Part shown: positions 8,964 to 18,011 of the stretch, piece by piece | Layout: every line of letters starts with the position of its first letter | Position numbering within the stretch: the stretch's first letter is position 1 | DNA from: Weissella confusa | GTDB lineage: Bacteria > Bacillota > Bacilli > Lactobacillales > Lactobacillaceae | Reading direction: 5' to 3' | Assembly: GCA_014332815.1 (NCBI GenBank) | Contig: JACSZT010000002.1 | Span: 62,001-126,000, forward strand | Length of the DNA: 64,000 nt | The notes under the pieces: model-generated | What the model was told of the DNA's origin: nothing | Database searches by the model: none | What the model saw: the letters and a program-made list of their open reading frames with translations, nothing else | Program-made: the position numbers and the translations under genes

Positions 8964-9662
8964 TCAATCTTCCGTTACGGCTGCGTTTAGCGTATAACCA
9001 ACATTACGCAACGTCTTAATCGTGACTTGCGCATCCGCATTACGCAAGTTCTTACGAAGATTTGACATATACACCTCGACAACTGTCAAAGATGTATCAG
9101 AATCAAATCCCCAAAGGCGATCGAAAATTTGATCCTTCGTGACGATTTGCCCCACGTGTTGCATCAAATAAACCAACAAACCAAACTCGCGACCTTGCAA
9201 GTTCACTTCTTGGTCATTAACCAACACACGGTGCTGATCAATAAAGACTTGCACATTTCCTACTTCAAGAGCGCCGTCTTGACCAAGCACACCTGTGTGA
9301 CGCAACAACGTCTTCAAACGTGCCAACAATTCTTCCTTGTAGAACGGCTTGGTAATATACTCATCCGCACCCAAGTTGAAGCCTTGCATCTTATCTGACA
9401 GTTCACCCTTGGCCGTCAACATTAGAATTGGCAAGTTAGGGAACATGTCTTTCGCCTTCTTCAAAATCGTAAAGCCATCTTGACCTGGCAACATAACATC
9501 CAACACAACAGCATCATAAACACCTGATTCAATTTCGAACCAACCTTCATCACCATCGTGCACTTGCGTTACTTCACCAAGTTCTGAGATTGTCTCACGG
9601 ACGGTGTCGTTCAACGCAAAATCATCTTCTACTACTAATAACTTAATTGTATTTCCTGCCAT
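8964..9662 (-). CDS. OmpR-family response regulator
   Basis: This 232-residue protein has a receiver domain with acidic pocket VEDD and phospho-acceptor Asp55 (VLDVMLPGQDG), and a C-terminal winged helix (KDQIFDRLWGFDSDTSLTVVEVYMSNLRKNL). The start is the ATG at 9662 with GAGG eight bases upstream; the longer frame (to 9701) has no such site. It is the first gene of an operon with the kinase. The direct repeats and palindrome at 9755-9811 are candidate binding sites for it (autoregulation). Confidence 0.88.
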   Translation of the reverse strand: MAGNTIKLLVVEDDFALNDTVRETISELGEVTQVHDGDEGWFEIESGVYDAVVLDVMLPGQDGFTILKKAKDMFPNLPILMLTAKGELSDKMQGFNLGADEYITKPFYKEELLARLKTLLRHTGVLGQDGALEVGNVQVFIDQHRVLVNDQEVNLQGREFGLLVYLMQHVGQIVTKDQIFDRLWGFDSDTSLTVVEVYMSNLRKNLRNADAQVTIKTLRNVGYTLNAAVTED

Positions 9663-9754
9663 CTCGTTAACCTCACATATTCCCAAACGGATTTCATTCA
9701 TATCTCTAATAATCGTGAGCGTTGGCCGCTCTGATGTCTTAAATAATAGGTATC

Positions 9755-9811
9755 GAACCTTAAAATCGACATAGCGTAGCCTTGTCTGAACCTTAAATAT
9801 TTAAGGTTCAG
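9755..9811. promoter_or_regulatory. Operator region of the two-component operon: 24-bp palindrome plus half copy
   Basis: Bases 9788-9811 form a perfect 24-bp palindrome with half-site TGAACCTTAAAT. A further GAACCTTAAAA copy lies at 9755-9765. On the minus strand this gives two TTTAAGGTTC elements about 35 bp apart, followed by a TATTAT -10-like hexamer near 9745. The arrangement suggests binding of the response regulator near a weak -35. Confidence 0.55.
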
Positions 9812-9857
9812 GTTCATTATAACTGTTTTACCCCGACTAATCGCATCATTCGGCGCG

Positions 9858-9888
9858 TAAAAAAGCGCCATACGAAAAATATGGCGCT
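9858..9888 (-). terminator. Intrinsic terminator of the TerC gene
   Basis: The minus-strand stem AGCGCCATA / TATGGCGCT is followed by a T run. Confidence 0.75.
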
Positions 9889-9893
9889 AATCC

Positions 9894-10847
9894 TTATTTA
9901 AATTCACGACGCGCTTGCACACGGGCAACAATAATTGATGACACAATGGCCAATGCTAGCAAACCGACAATCACAATCAATGAGACAGCATTTGAGATTT
10001 CAAACTCCCAGCCAAACATCTTACCACCCTCATTAATCAGCATCTTGGCGCCGATAAATGCCAAGATAATCGCCAACGCGTATTTGATATAACGGAACAT
10101 TGGCAACAACTTTGACAAGGCAAAATACAATGAACGCAATCCCAAAATCGCAAAGATATTTGACGTGACGACGATGAACGTATCTTGCGTCACTGCCAAC
10201 ACAGCCGGAATGGAATCTACTGCAAATAGCAAGTCTGATGCTTCGATGAAAATTAAGGCAACCAAGAATTTTGTCACATAATGACGGCCATCTTCTTTAA
10301 TAATGAAGTGAGGCTCTGTGTAATCATCCTTAATCGGCAAAATTTTACGCAATGTCTTAATCAACCGGCTATCATCCAGGTTCTGGTTAGCCTCTTTTTC
10401 AAAGAGCATTTTCAATCCGGTATAAACCAAGAAAGCTCCGAAAATATACATCAACCAGTCGAAACGTTGTAGCAATGCAACTCCACCTAAAATGAAGAGC
10501 ACACGCATCACTAGCGCACCGAACACACCCCAGAACAAAACGCGGTGTTGGTACTTTGCTTCAATACCAAAGAAGCTAAAGACCAGAATAAAGATAAAGA
10601 GATTATCAACACTTAATGATTCTTCAAGCAGGTAACCCGTTACAAAATCCAGCGCGTGGTCACTACCGGCAAAATACCAGATACCGCCCGCAAAAATAAA
10701 TGCCAAGGCTACCCACATCCCTGTCATCATCAATGACTTTTCGAATGTCGGTACCGTATTTTCTTTATTAAAAATACCCAGATCAAGCGCTAGCATCACA
10801 ATCACAAATGCAAAAAACGCCACCCAGATCCATAAACTAACTTCCAT
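9894..10847 (-). CDS. TerC-family integral membrane protein (likely metal exporter)
   Basis: This 317-residue protein has about nine hydrophobic segments and the TerC/Alx hallmarks 'LDLGIFNKE', 'EESLSVDNLFIFILVFSFFGI' and 'FIEASDLLFAVDSIPAVLAV', with conserved acidic residues in the membrane. TerC/MeeF-type proteins are linked to manganese export. It is monocistronic with a terminator behind it and an unusual leader about 320 nt long (10848-11204) in front. Confidence 0.85.
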   Translation of the reverse strand: MEVSLWIWVAFFAFVIVMLALDLGIFNKENTVPTFEKSLMMTGMWVALAFIFAGGIWYFAGSDHALDFVTGYLLEESLSVDNLFIFILVFSFFGIEAKYQHRVLFWGVFGALVMRVLFILGGVALLQRFDWLMYIFGAFLVYTGLKMLFEKEANQNLDDSRLIKTLRKILPIKDDYTEPHFIIKEDGRHYVTKFLVALIFIEASDLLFAVDSIPAVLAVTQDTFIVVTSNIFAILGLRSLYFALSKLLPMFRYIKYALAIILAFIGAKMLINEGGKMFGWEFEISNAVSLIVIVGLLALAIVSSIIVARVQARREFK

Positions 10848-10978
10848 AGGTGAATCTTCTTTCTTGTTACGAGATATTCTTTATCTTACTCCAATTTTGT
10901 GCAATTTGTTTGACCAATTGAGTTTGGTAGTTTGCATTTGAGGTTAGCGTCCGTCCTTACGGCCGGAGTGATCACCAA

Positions 10979-11010
10979 CAAAAAAAAACACCAGGTTCGC
11001 CGCCTGGTGT
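10979..11010 (-). terminator. Strong intrinsic terminator inside the TerC leader
   Basis: The minus-strand stem ACACCAGG / CCTGGTGT is followed by nine T. It lies 130 bp upstream of the TerC start codon and downstream of the promoter at 11177-11204, so it either ends a small RNA or works as an attenuator. Confidence 0.7.
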
Positions 11011-11170
11011 CTTCCGACCATACATCTCAAATTGCAATCTGCATGGCCGTCCGGTAGTTTCCTACCGGGCTAAATACAATTACGTATCGCCCTTGTTTCC
11101 TATACAAGGGCGATACGAATCGTTTGATTGCTATAATCTGACAAAACGTATCACCCCCTTTCCTAGATTG
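11011..11170 (-). ncRNA. Structured leader or small RNA upstream of the TerC gene
   Basis: The minus-strand transcript predicted from the promoter at 11177-11204 contains a 14-bp perfect hairpin (11083-11096 with 11104-11117), a CCGGTAG-GAAA-CTACCGG hairpin (about 11050-11067), a third imperfect hairpin (about 11017-11049), and then the terminator at 10979-11010. ACGGCC next to hairpin 2 can alternatively pair with GGCCGT downstream of the terminator. A short ORF overlaps hairpin 1. The yybP-ykoY manganese riboswitch core (GGGGAGUAG, GCAAGACC) was looked for and not recognised. Leader against independent RNA is unresolved. Confidence 0.4.
11101..11145 (-). CDS. Possible 14-codon leader peptide upstream of TerC
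   Basis: A strong Shine-Dalgarno, AAAGGGGGTGAT, precedes a TTG codon that opens a 14-codon frame (SDYSNQTIRIALV after the start) ending in TAG. Its last codons form the 5' arm of the 14-bp hairpin. No amino acid is clearly over-represented, so regulatory meaning is uncertain. Confidence 0.3.
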
Positions 11171-11176
11171 ACTATT

Positions 11177-11204
11177 ATTATAGACCCTCATTTTAGAAAT
11201 TCAA
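11177..11204 (-). promoter_or_regulatory. Promoter reading into the TerC leader
   Basis: TTGAAT, 16 bp, TATAAT on the minus strand. It overlaps the intergenic space just after the surface-protein gene. Confidence 0.6.
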
Positions 11205-11217
11205 GCGCAAAAGGTGA

Positions 11218-12171
11218 TTACTTTTTGCGACGAATAATTAGCATCCCCACGAAGGCCATACCACTTAATCCAGCCCACTTTAGCCAAGCATTATCAGGCT
11301 GTTGGGCCGCGGTTTGTGGTAATTCAACTGCCACCTTTTCAACCAACGTTGGCGACGCCATTCCAGCTACCCTATTCAAGGTCACCGTTTCAACATCCGG
11401 TGTTTGTAGCGCAACAACCGGTGCCACATTTCGATTTACGACTAACTTAGGTGTCTCAGTTGGAACGTCTTTCACAGGTAATTCTGGTTCTGGATTTTGT
11501 GGATTAATTTGTGGTTCAAGTGTTGGTGGCGTTGGCACATCGACAATTGGGTCTTCTGGCACCGCAACTCTTGGTTGTCCCGGCTCATTTGGTTCATCCA
11601 CTGTCGGCTCTGACGGCACTTCCGGTTCATCTTCTAATGGCACGGCAGGATCCTCTGGTTCTTCAACATCATCTTCGAAACTATAATCTGGATCATCTAC
11701 TAACGTTGCCACATAAACATAAACGACCGACGTTGTCTCGTTCGCCTTGCCATAACTGCCAGTTGCGTTGTCCGTCACGCGTAACAACTGAAAATCTTCT
11801 ATTTCTTTGGCTGCCGTTTCATAAGGCGTACCTGGGTTTGCAATCTTAACCTCAGTCGCGGCCAACTCATGGCCCCCTTCATCAATGTGGAACACACGCA
11901 AGCGGGCTTGTCCCTTAATATCAACAATATCTGGTGTGGTGACCGCACGAGCAGCTTTGGTCGTATTTAACAATTCGCCGTTCGCATTATAGGTTTTCAA
12001 CACGCTTGTCACGGCATTAACAGCTGTATTATCAGCAAAGTGAATATAGAACTGATGACCGTGCGACCCCGTTCCTTCAGATGGATTTGCCCCGCCAGCT
12101 CGAGCGATATTTTCATCTAAAATCTTCAGTTCCGTCGCCGTCAATGTACCGTCGGCATCACGGTTCAGCAA
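11218..12171 (-). pseudogene. C-terminal part of frameshifted cell-wall-anchored surface protein
   Basis: This frame holds the continuation of the surface protein that starts at 13394. It contains a beta-rich part, a Pro/Glu/Asp-rich wall-spanning stretch (about 185 residues onward: EEPEDPAVPLEDEPEVPSEP) and a sorting signal LPQTA, hydrophobic WAGLSGMAFVGMLII and RRKK tail. There is no ribosome-binding site for an independent start. Joining it to the upstream frame needs a shift of one base in the run of T at about 12192-12198. It is either a broken gene, a phase-variable gene, or an assembly error. Confidence 0.6.
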
Positions 12172-13394
12172 AAACTCACCAAACGTTTCGTCGCTAAAAT
12201 TACAATGCCCCAGTCCGCATACGGGTTTCCCATGTTGTACGCCATTGTATACGATCCATCAGCATTCAAATGAATCGTGTACGCACCACGTCCAACCGTC
12301 GCTAAGTCACGGACAATCTCATCATCAGACGTCCCTTCAGCGTATTCGATATAGTTCTGTGACTCAATTGATTCAGTATTCATCTGTGCAACGGTCGCCG
12401 AGATAACGGTTGCTTGATACTTACCCGCCGCATTTTTATCAACAACATAATAGGTTGAATACCCGGCGGATGAAGAAGCCGACAACACCGTTCCCTGTTC
12501 AATTTGCACGTGTTGCAATTGAATTAAATCTTCCGTTGCAAAAGTTCCCGTTGCACGAATTTTAGCGGTTATAGCCGCGTCCCCTCGCAACAAGGCATTC
12601 ATATAGCCGTCATCCTGATAGTAACTTCCCACACTCACCTGATCACTCTTAGTGAATAACTGCTGGGTCGCAACACCAGGGGCATCGACTTGAAAACGCG
12701 ACTTAAATGCAAACGACCCCGTAACCGTTGCATCCCCGAAAATAATTTTTGCCGTGCCAGTTTTTTCAGCCCAAATTTTGGCTTCAGGTAGCGGCGACGA
12801 TGTTGACCCGGTGATTGTTAAATGCGAAGACACCTCACCAATTGGCGTTGTGGTGAAGGTGATTTTCAACGTGCGCCCAGACACCTCGTAACGTGCAAAC
12901 GTCGCACCATCATTTTGCAAAGCACCCGTCGCTGGCACCAAATCAAACGTTTGCTTGTGCTGATCACTCGCCGATGTCATCTCACCATACAATGGTATCG
13001 ACAACGTGTCACCCGTTTGATATTGCCCGGTCGTATTATCAATCGTCAATCCAATCGCATACCCATTCACAATTCGTGCATCAACCAACTGTACAAAACT
13101 GCTTCCCGCTGGCAATACTTTTCCATCAGCATTCACCGCACCATTCACGGTTGTCATAACAGTTTTTTCAACACTCACATCAGTAGACCATTCCCAGTTT
13201 TTGGGATCTCGGGCCCCGTTTTCACTACTTGCGTCATTGGCCGTTCCCACAACCATCGTCGACATATGTTCAGCATCATCCGCTCGCACATCCGGCGCCA
13301 TCCCCAACATCATTAACGTCGCGCCCGATACCAACAAGCGCTTCTTCACACCAAAAACTGGGCGTTTATACGGCCCAACATTATCCCCCAACAT
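12165..13394 (-). pseudogene. N-terminal part of frameshifted cell-wall-anchored surface protein
   Basis: The start is the ATG at 13394, with AAGGGG seven bases upstream. A long signal peptide (KRPVFGVKKRLLVSGATLMMLGMAPDVRADD) precedes an adhesin-like region rich in beta-strand sequence with isolated Thr and Asp. The frame ends at 12165 with a tail (ATKRLVSFC) that does not fit. One extra T would instead read VIFSDETFGEFLLNRDADG straight into the downstream frame. The reconstructed protein is about 720 residues. Ligand unknown. Confidence 0.6.
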
Positions 13395-13481
13395 AAATAA
13401 GCCCCTTCTCATCTTTCCTGTATTGTGGATTAAAACTATCTCACTTATTATACGTAAGTCAAAAAAGAAAAGCCATATACC

Positions 13482-13520
13482 AAAAAATGAGTTGGTGTAT
13501 ACCAATGTCACACCAACTCA
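13482..13520 (-). terminator. Intrinsic terminator of menE
   Basis: The minus-strand stem TGAGTTGGTGT / ACACCAACTCA is followed by TTTTTT. Confidence 0.75.
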
Positions 13521-13528
13521 CTTAGTTC

Positions 13529-14980
13529 TTATTTAATTTCTCGCGCCTCTGCCAATTGGTCACGCAATTTATGACGCTGAATCTTACCGCTCGCTGTACG
13601 AGGAAAGTTATCTGTCACAAAGAAACGCGCCGGTACCTTATAGTGCGCCAAACGTTCACGACCAAACGTGCGGAGACTGTCAAAATCCATCGTTTCACCG
13701 GACTTAAATGACAAAAACGCTACTGGGACAGCACCCCAGCGCTCATCCGGGATACCAACAACTGAAATTTGATCAATCGCTGTCGCCTCGCCGTAGACGG
13801 ATTCAATTTCATCTGGGAAAACATTTTCACCACCTGATGAAATCATGTCCCCTTCACGACCCTCAACATACAAAAAGCCGTCATCATCCAGCCAGCCCAT
13901 GTCGCCAGTATCGAACCAGCCATCAACAAACGATTCGGCATATTTATCAGGTCGGTTCAAGTACCCAACTGCCAAGGTCGGTGACTTAATTTGAATACGA
14001 CCAACCTTGTCATTGTCAGTCGCCTTTTGAATGCGAACTTCCACTGGGAACAGTGGCTTACCAGCTGAGCCTAATTTCTGAGTTGCACTGGCAGCATCCA
14101 ACGCAATGACTTGTGAAGCCGTTTCGGTCATACCGTATGATTGGACAATTTCAATGCCGGCTGCGGTTGCCTTTTCTAACGTCGTCAAATCCGTCGGACC
14201 ACCACCAAGGAGCATTGTGCGGAAACGGTCGTGATATTTTGCACCCTCAGGTAGTTGCGCCAATAATTGCTTCAACATAACTGGCACCACAGAAATCGTC
14301 GTCACTTGGCCAGCCATCAATTCGGCATTGATTTTTGCAACATCAAAGCGCTCGTACAAGCTGACCCCCATGCCGTAAATCAATGATCGCATCATAATTG
14401 AAAGACCACTGATGTGGAAAATCGGCACCGCAGCCAACCAAACATCATCCGGCGTTAACCCAAGGTTCAAGGCCGATCCAACCGCCGAATAGAAGTGGTT
14501 GCCAAAGGTTTGCATAACACCCTTTGGATTACCCGTCGTACCTGACGTATACATAATTGACGTCACCTTATCCAAGTCGAAATCTGCGACTGGATTGATA
14601 GCCTCCGCAGCCGTTGCCAAAATTTCAGCAAATGCGACTTGCTTGACCGCTGGTAGTTCACCCGTAAAGCGATCATCCTGGATAACCGTTGTGATTTCGG
14701 CATCATCTAATTGGAATGCCATCTCACGCGGTGACAGGCGACGGTTTAGCAAGACAACCGTTTTACCAAGTTGTTGAATTGCCAAAATCATCAAATAACC
14801 CGTTAGATTATTAGGGGTAATCAAAGCAATCCGTTCATTACCATCAATGTGTTGCGTGATTTGGCCAGCAATTGTCAAAACGCGTTGTCGCATTTCAGCA
14901 AAAGTTAGCGTTGTATCTTCAAAGCGCACCGCCATCCGATTCGGCGTCAACATAGCGCGCTTCGTTAGCCAATTTTCCAT
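13529..14980 (-). CDS. menE: o-Succinylbenzoate-CoA ligase
   Basis: This 483-residue adenylate-forming enzyme has the AMP-binding motif IMYTSGTTGNPKGVMQTF, a 'SYGMTETASQV' core, DTGDMGWLDDDGFLYVEGREGD and a C-terminal Lys in TASGKIQRHKL. It activates o-succinylbenzoate for menaquinone synthesis. It lies downstream of menB with a hairpin between them. The start at 14980 gives better spacing to AAAGGA than the ATG two codons earlier. Confidence 0.88.
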   Translation of the reverse strand: MENWLTKRAMLTPNRMAVRFEDTTLTFAEMRQRVLTIAGQITQHIDGNERIALITPNNLTGYLMILAIQQLGKTVVLLNRRLSPREMAFQLDDAEITTVIQDDRFTGELPAVKQVAFAEILATAAEAINPVADFDLDKVTSIMYTSGTTGNPKGVMQTFGNHFYSAVGSALNLGLTPDDVWLAAVPIFHISGLSIMMRSLIYGMGVSLYERFDVAKINAELMAGQVTTISVVPVMLKQLLAQLPEGAKYHDRFRTMLLGGGPTDLTTLEKATAAGIEIVQSYGMTETASQVIALDAASATQKLGSAGKPLFPVEVRIQKATDNDKVGRIQIKSPTLAVGYLNRPDKYAESFVDGWFDTGDMGWLDDDGFLYVEGREGDMISSGGENVFPDEIESVYGEATAIDQISVVGIPDERWGAVPVAFLSFKSGETMDFDSLRTFGRERLAHYKVPARFFVTDNFPRTASGKIQRHKLRDQLAEAREIK

Positions 14981-15001
14981 TGCCATGTCCTTTCAACACA
15001 A

Positions 15002-15034
15002 AGCCCCACATCAGTCATTCAGCGATGCGGGGCT
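15002..15034. terminator. Hairpin between menB and menE
   Basis: AGCCCCACATC / GATGCGGGGCT. The T-rich tail is stronger on the plus strand (CGTTTTTT) than in the direction of menB-menE transcription (TTTGTG), so it may only partly terminate menB transcripts. Confidence 0.45.
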
Positions 15035-15051
15035 CGTTTTTTCTTTTTACT

Positions 15052-15870
15052 TTATGGGAACTTAGGGAATTGTGAGAAGTCTGGTTCGCGCTTCTCTAGG
15101 AATGCGTTCTTTCCTTCCTTACCCTCATCCGTCGTGTAGTACAACATCGTGGCATCACCAGCGAATTGTTGCAAACCAGCCAACCCATCAGTATCAGCGT
15201 TCATCGCTGCCTTGATGAAGCGAATAGCAGTTGGTGACTTCTTCAAAATTTCGTTTGCCCATTCCATTGTGGCGTCTTCAACTTCAGCCAATGGTACAAC
15301 ACGGTTAATCCAGTTCATGCTATAAGCTTCGTCAGCCGTGTAGAACTTCGTCAAGAACCACACTTCCTTCGCACGCTTGTGTCCGATAACGCGAGCCAAG
15401 TAACCAGACCCATAACCGGCATCAAATGAACCGACCTTAGGACCAGTTTGACCAAACATGGCGTTATCAGCAGCAATCGTCAAGTCAGCAACCAATTGCA
15501 AGATGTTTCCACCCCCAACGGCCCATCCCTTAACCATCGCAATAACTGGCTTTGGAATAATACGGATCAAGTGTTGCAAGTCCAATACGTTCAAACGGGC
15601 AATGTGGTCAGGGCCAACATAGCCACCGTTACCACGAACTGATTGATCACCACCAGATGAAAAGGCCTTGTCACCAGCACCCGTCAAAATAATAACGCCG
15701 ATTGAGGCATCATCACGGGCGATTGAGAAGGCATCAATCATTTCTTGTACCATCACGGGCGTAAACGCGTTGTGACGAGCAGGGTTGTTCATTGTAACCT
15801 TCGCTACAGCATCTGAACGCTCAAACAAAATTTCTGAGTATTCCTTAATCGCTGTCCATTCTACAGTCAT
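15052..15870 (-). CDS. menB: 1,4-Dihydroxy-2-naphthoyl-CoA synthase
   Basis: This 272-residue crotonase-fold protein matches MenB: '[11 protein letters not shown]', the oxyanion-hole region '[44 protein letters not shown]', and the C-terminal [21 protein letters not shown]. It converts o-succinylbenzoyl-CoA to DHNA-CoA. The start chosen is the ATG at 15870, giving the usual family length; an in-frame GTG lies four codons upstream. Confidence 0.92.
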   Translation of the reverse strand: MTVEWTAIKEYSEILFERSDAVAKVTMNNPARHNAFTPVMVQEMIDAFSIARDDASIGVIILTGAGDKAFSSGGDQSVRGNGGYVGPDHIARLNVLDLQHLIRIIPKPVIAMVKGWAVGGGNILQLVADLTIAADNAMFGQTGPKVGSFDAGYGSGYLARVIGHKRAKEVWFLTKFYTADEAYSMNWINRVVPLAEVEDATMEWANEILKKSPTAIRFIKAAMNADTDGLAGLQQFAGDATMLYYTTDEGKEGKNAFLEKREPDFSQFPKFP

Positions 15871-15999
15871 GTTAAGTCTCACTTTCTGGTTTCGATATTC
15901 TCTATCTCAAATATGTGCTTAGTAAATTATAGCTTTTTTCTACTAATTTAGCCAAAGACCCGTTAAACTTATATTTAACACTTTAACCATTTGTGCGAT

Positions 16000-16028
16000 T
16001 TCTTGTTCGCTTTGGTTAAATTTATAAT
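16000..16028 (+). promoter_or_regulatory. Promoter of the hotdog thioesterase gene
   Basis: TTCTTG, 17 bp, TATAAT. Several GTTAAA/TTTAAC motifs surround it in the divergent menB intergenic region and could be operator repeats. Confidence 0.5.
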
Positions 16029-16073
16029 CATATACAAAATAAATACATCCATATATAGGAGTTTTGAAATAAA

Positions 16074-16451
16074 ATGAATGCGATTGAATATTTAAACATT
16101 TCCATCGAAAAGATGACCGCCGAAGAAGTCATTCTAACCATGCCAATTCGTGATGAAATCAAACAGCCATACGGCATTGTTCACGGTGGCATGAACGCCT
16201 TGCTTGCCGAAACAGCCGGTAGCTTCGGCGCCAACATCGGACTAGACAACACAAAACAAGTGCCAGTCGGACTAGACATCCACACGCACCATATTGCTCA
16301 AGCAACCGAAGGTACGTTGCGTGCCATCGCGACACCAATCCACGCTGGTCGTCAAATTCAAACTTGGCGCATCGACACCTACGTCATGGAAACCAATAAA
16401 CTAACCTCGTCATCAACATTCACTGCGATGATTATTCCAGTTCGTAAGTAG
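16074..16451 (+). CDS. Hotdog-fold thioesterase, probable DHNA-CoA thioesterase
   Basis: This 125-residue PaaI-type hotdog protein has the helix motif 'GIVHGGMNALLAETAGSFGAN'. It is divergent from menB, so hydrolysis of DHNA-CoA (the MenI step) is the likely job. Ribosome-binding site AGGAG lies 13 bases upstream. Substrate is inferred from context only. Confidence 0.75.
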   Translation: MNAIEYLNISIEKMTAEEVILTMPIRDEIKQPYGIVHGGMNALLAETAGSFGANIGLDNTKQVPVGLDIHTHHIAQATEGTLRAIATPIHAGRQIQTWRIDTYVMETNKLTSSSTFTAMIIPVRK

Positions 16452-16534
16452 GTTTTCCGCCGCAAAAGACGTATAATAACCAACAAAGAAAGAGATTGCA
16501 TTGTCACTATCGGTCAAACCTAAGGAGATTTGTC

Positions 16535-17104
16535 ATGAAGGCTTTGTTGATTATTGATTACACAAATGATTTCGTTGCACCAGAAGGGCCACTAACTGCC
16601 GGCGAGTCAGCACAAGCACTTGCGCCTCGTCTAGTGGAACTGGCAGATGAATTCCTGGCTAATGGCGATGCTGTCATTTTGCCAACTGATTTGCACGTGC
16701 CGAACGATCCTTATCACCCCGAAACAAAACTTTATCCAGCGCACAACGTCGCCGACACACCTGGTCGTGACTACTATGGCGTCTTGGCGGATTGGGTCGC
16801 TGAACACAAGGATGACGATCACGTTTGGATTTATCCAAAAAATCGTTACAGCAGTTTTGCCAACACTGATTTGGATAACTACCTCCGCTCACGTGACATC
16901 AAGGATATTCACCTAACTGGTGTCGATACCGACATCTGCATTTTGCACACTGCGGTTGATGCGTACAACTTGAACTACAACATCACCGTTCACGCTGATG
17001 GCGTTGCAAGTTTCACACCAACCGGTCACCGTTGGGCACTTTGGCATTTCAAAAATGTCTTAGGTGCCACAGTCACACCGGATATTGATTACAATTTGGA
17101 CTAA
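16535..17104 (+). CDS. Nicotinamidase / isochorismatase-family hydrolase
   Basis: This 189-residue protein has the cysteine-hydrolase triad: Asp8 (IIDYTNDF), Lys in YPKNRYSSF, and Cys in TGVDTDICILHTA, with the preceding cis-peptide context. This pattern suits nicotinamidase (PncA) in NAD salvage. Because it sits between menaquinone genes, an isochorismatase-like role cannot be excluded. The start at 16535 has AAGGAG six bases upstream. Confidence 0.78.
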   Translation: MKALLIIDYTNDFVAPEGPLTAGESAQALAPRLVELADEFLANGDAVILPTDLHVPNDPYHPETKLYPAHNVADTPGRDYYGVLADWVAEHKDDDHVWIYPKNRYSSFANTDLDNYLRSRDIKDIHLTGVDTDICILHTAVDAYNLNYNITVHADGVASFTPTGHRWALWHFKNVLGATVTPDIDYNLD

Positions 17105-17112
17105 CAACTAAT

Positions 17113-17147
17113 AAAGACACGTTCCGTTAGGAACGTGTCTTTATTTT
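17113..17147. terminator. Bidirectional intrinsic terminator
   Basis: AAAGACACGTTCC / GGAACGTGTCTTT followed by ATTTTGTT, between convergent genes. Confidence 0.75.
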
Positions 17148-17185
17148 GTTCTCCCCTCCCCTTCTATATAGAGGAAAAGAGTTTT

Positions 17186-17887
17186 TTATTTAATACCGTA
17201 GTGCGCTGCAGCGGCACCAAAATTAAATCGTTGGTACGTGACCGTCTTGAAACCAGTATCGGTCATCAAATTAGCCAACGCCTTAAATGACATAAATTCT
17301 TCTGTCGTCTTTTCAAGGTAATCGTATGAATCCTTATCGTGAGCAAACACCTTACCCATCATTGGCATTACACCCTTGAAGTACATCTTCCAGAAAGGCT
17401 TGATCACTGGGTTGTCCGGTTGTGATGTTTCCAAAACAACAAGTTCACCACCCGGCTTCAACACACGGTACAACTCTTGCATACCCTTAGCAGTATCAGG
17501 TAAGTTACGCAAACCAAAACCGATTGTCACCAAATCAAACGTATCGTCTTCATATGGCAATTCCATCGCGTTACCTTGCGTCAAAGTTACCCAGTAACTA
17601 ACCCCAGCTTCCACAACTTTTTCGCGTGCGACTGCCAACATTTCTGGACTCAAATCAAAACCAGTCACGTGGCCCTTTTCGCCAAGTTCCTTTGCTAACG
17701 CAATTGTCCAGTCACCAGTTCCAGCGGCAACGTCGAGGATTTGGCCGTTTTTGGGCACATCGATTGCAGCCATCGTCTTTGTACGCCAGCTACGGTGCGT
17801 TCCCAAACTAATAATGTCGTTCATCTTGTCGTAATCGTGTGCGAGGCCATCAAAGATTCCTTGCACGCGTTGTGGCGCTTTGTTCAT
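17186..17887 (-). CDS. menG: Demethylmenaquinone methyltransferase
   Basis: This 233-residue UbiE/MenG protein has the conserved 'VQGIFDGLAHDYDKMNDIISLGTHRSWR', SAM-binding 'ILDVAAGTGDWTIALAK' and 'GFGLRNLPD'. It performs the last methylation of menaquinone synthesis. It is apparently transcribed alone. Confidence 0.92.
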   Translation of the reverse strand: MNKAPQRVQGIFDGLAHDYDKMNDIISLGTHRSWRTKTMAAIDVPKNGQILDVAAGTGDWTIALAKELGEKGHVTGFDLSPEMLAVAREKVVEAGVSYWVTLTQGNAMELPYEDDTFDLVTIGFGLRNLPDTAKGMQELYRVLKPGGELVVLETSQPDNPVIKPFWKMYFKGVMPMMGKVFAHDKDSYDYLEKTTEEFMSFKALANLMTDTGFKTVTYQRFNFGAAAAHYGIK

Positions 17888-18011
17888 GTCATTACCCTCA
17901 ATCGTAGTTGTTCCTTACATTATACAACTATTCACAGGCAGACCCCAGCCCAATCCAATACCAACATCATGAAAACACCTTTGATACATCATTTGCATGA
18001 TGCAAAAAGCC

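Noticed and set aside
10848-11204. yybP-ykoY manganese riboswitch upstream of TerC
   Set aside because: The conserved GGGGAGUAG and GCAAGACC elements were not found on either strand; kept only as an unclassified structured leader.
11093-11686. 197-codon Ser/Gly-rich plus-strand frame
   Set aside because: Low-complexity shadow of the Pro/Glu/Asp-rich wall-spanning region on the minus strand.
12180-12200. Programmed -1 frameshift in the surface protein gene
   Set aside because: The sequence at the join (A ATT TTA) is not a canonical X XXY YYZ slippery heptamer and no downstream stimulatory hairpin was evident; a base lost from the T run is simpler.
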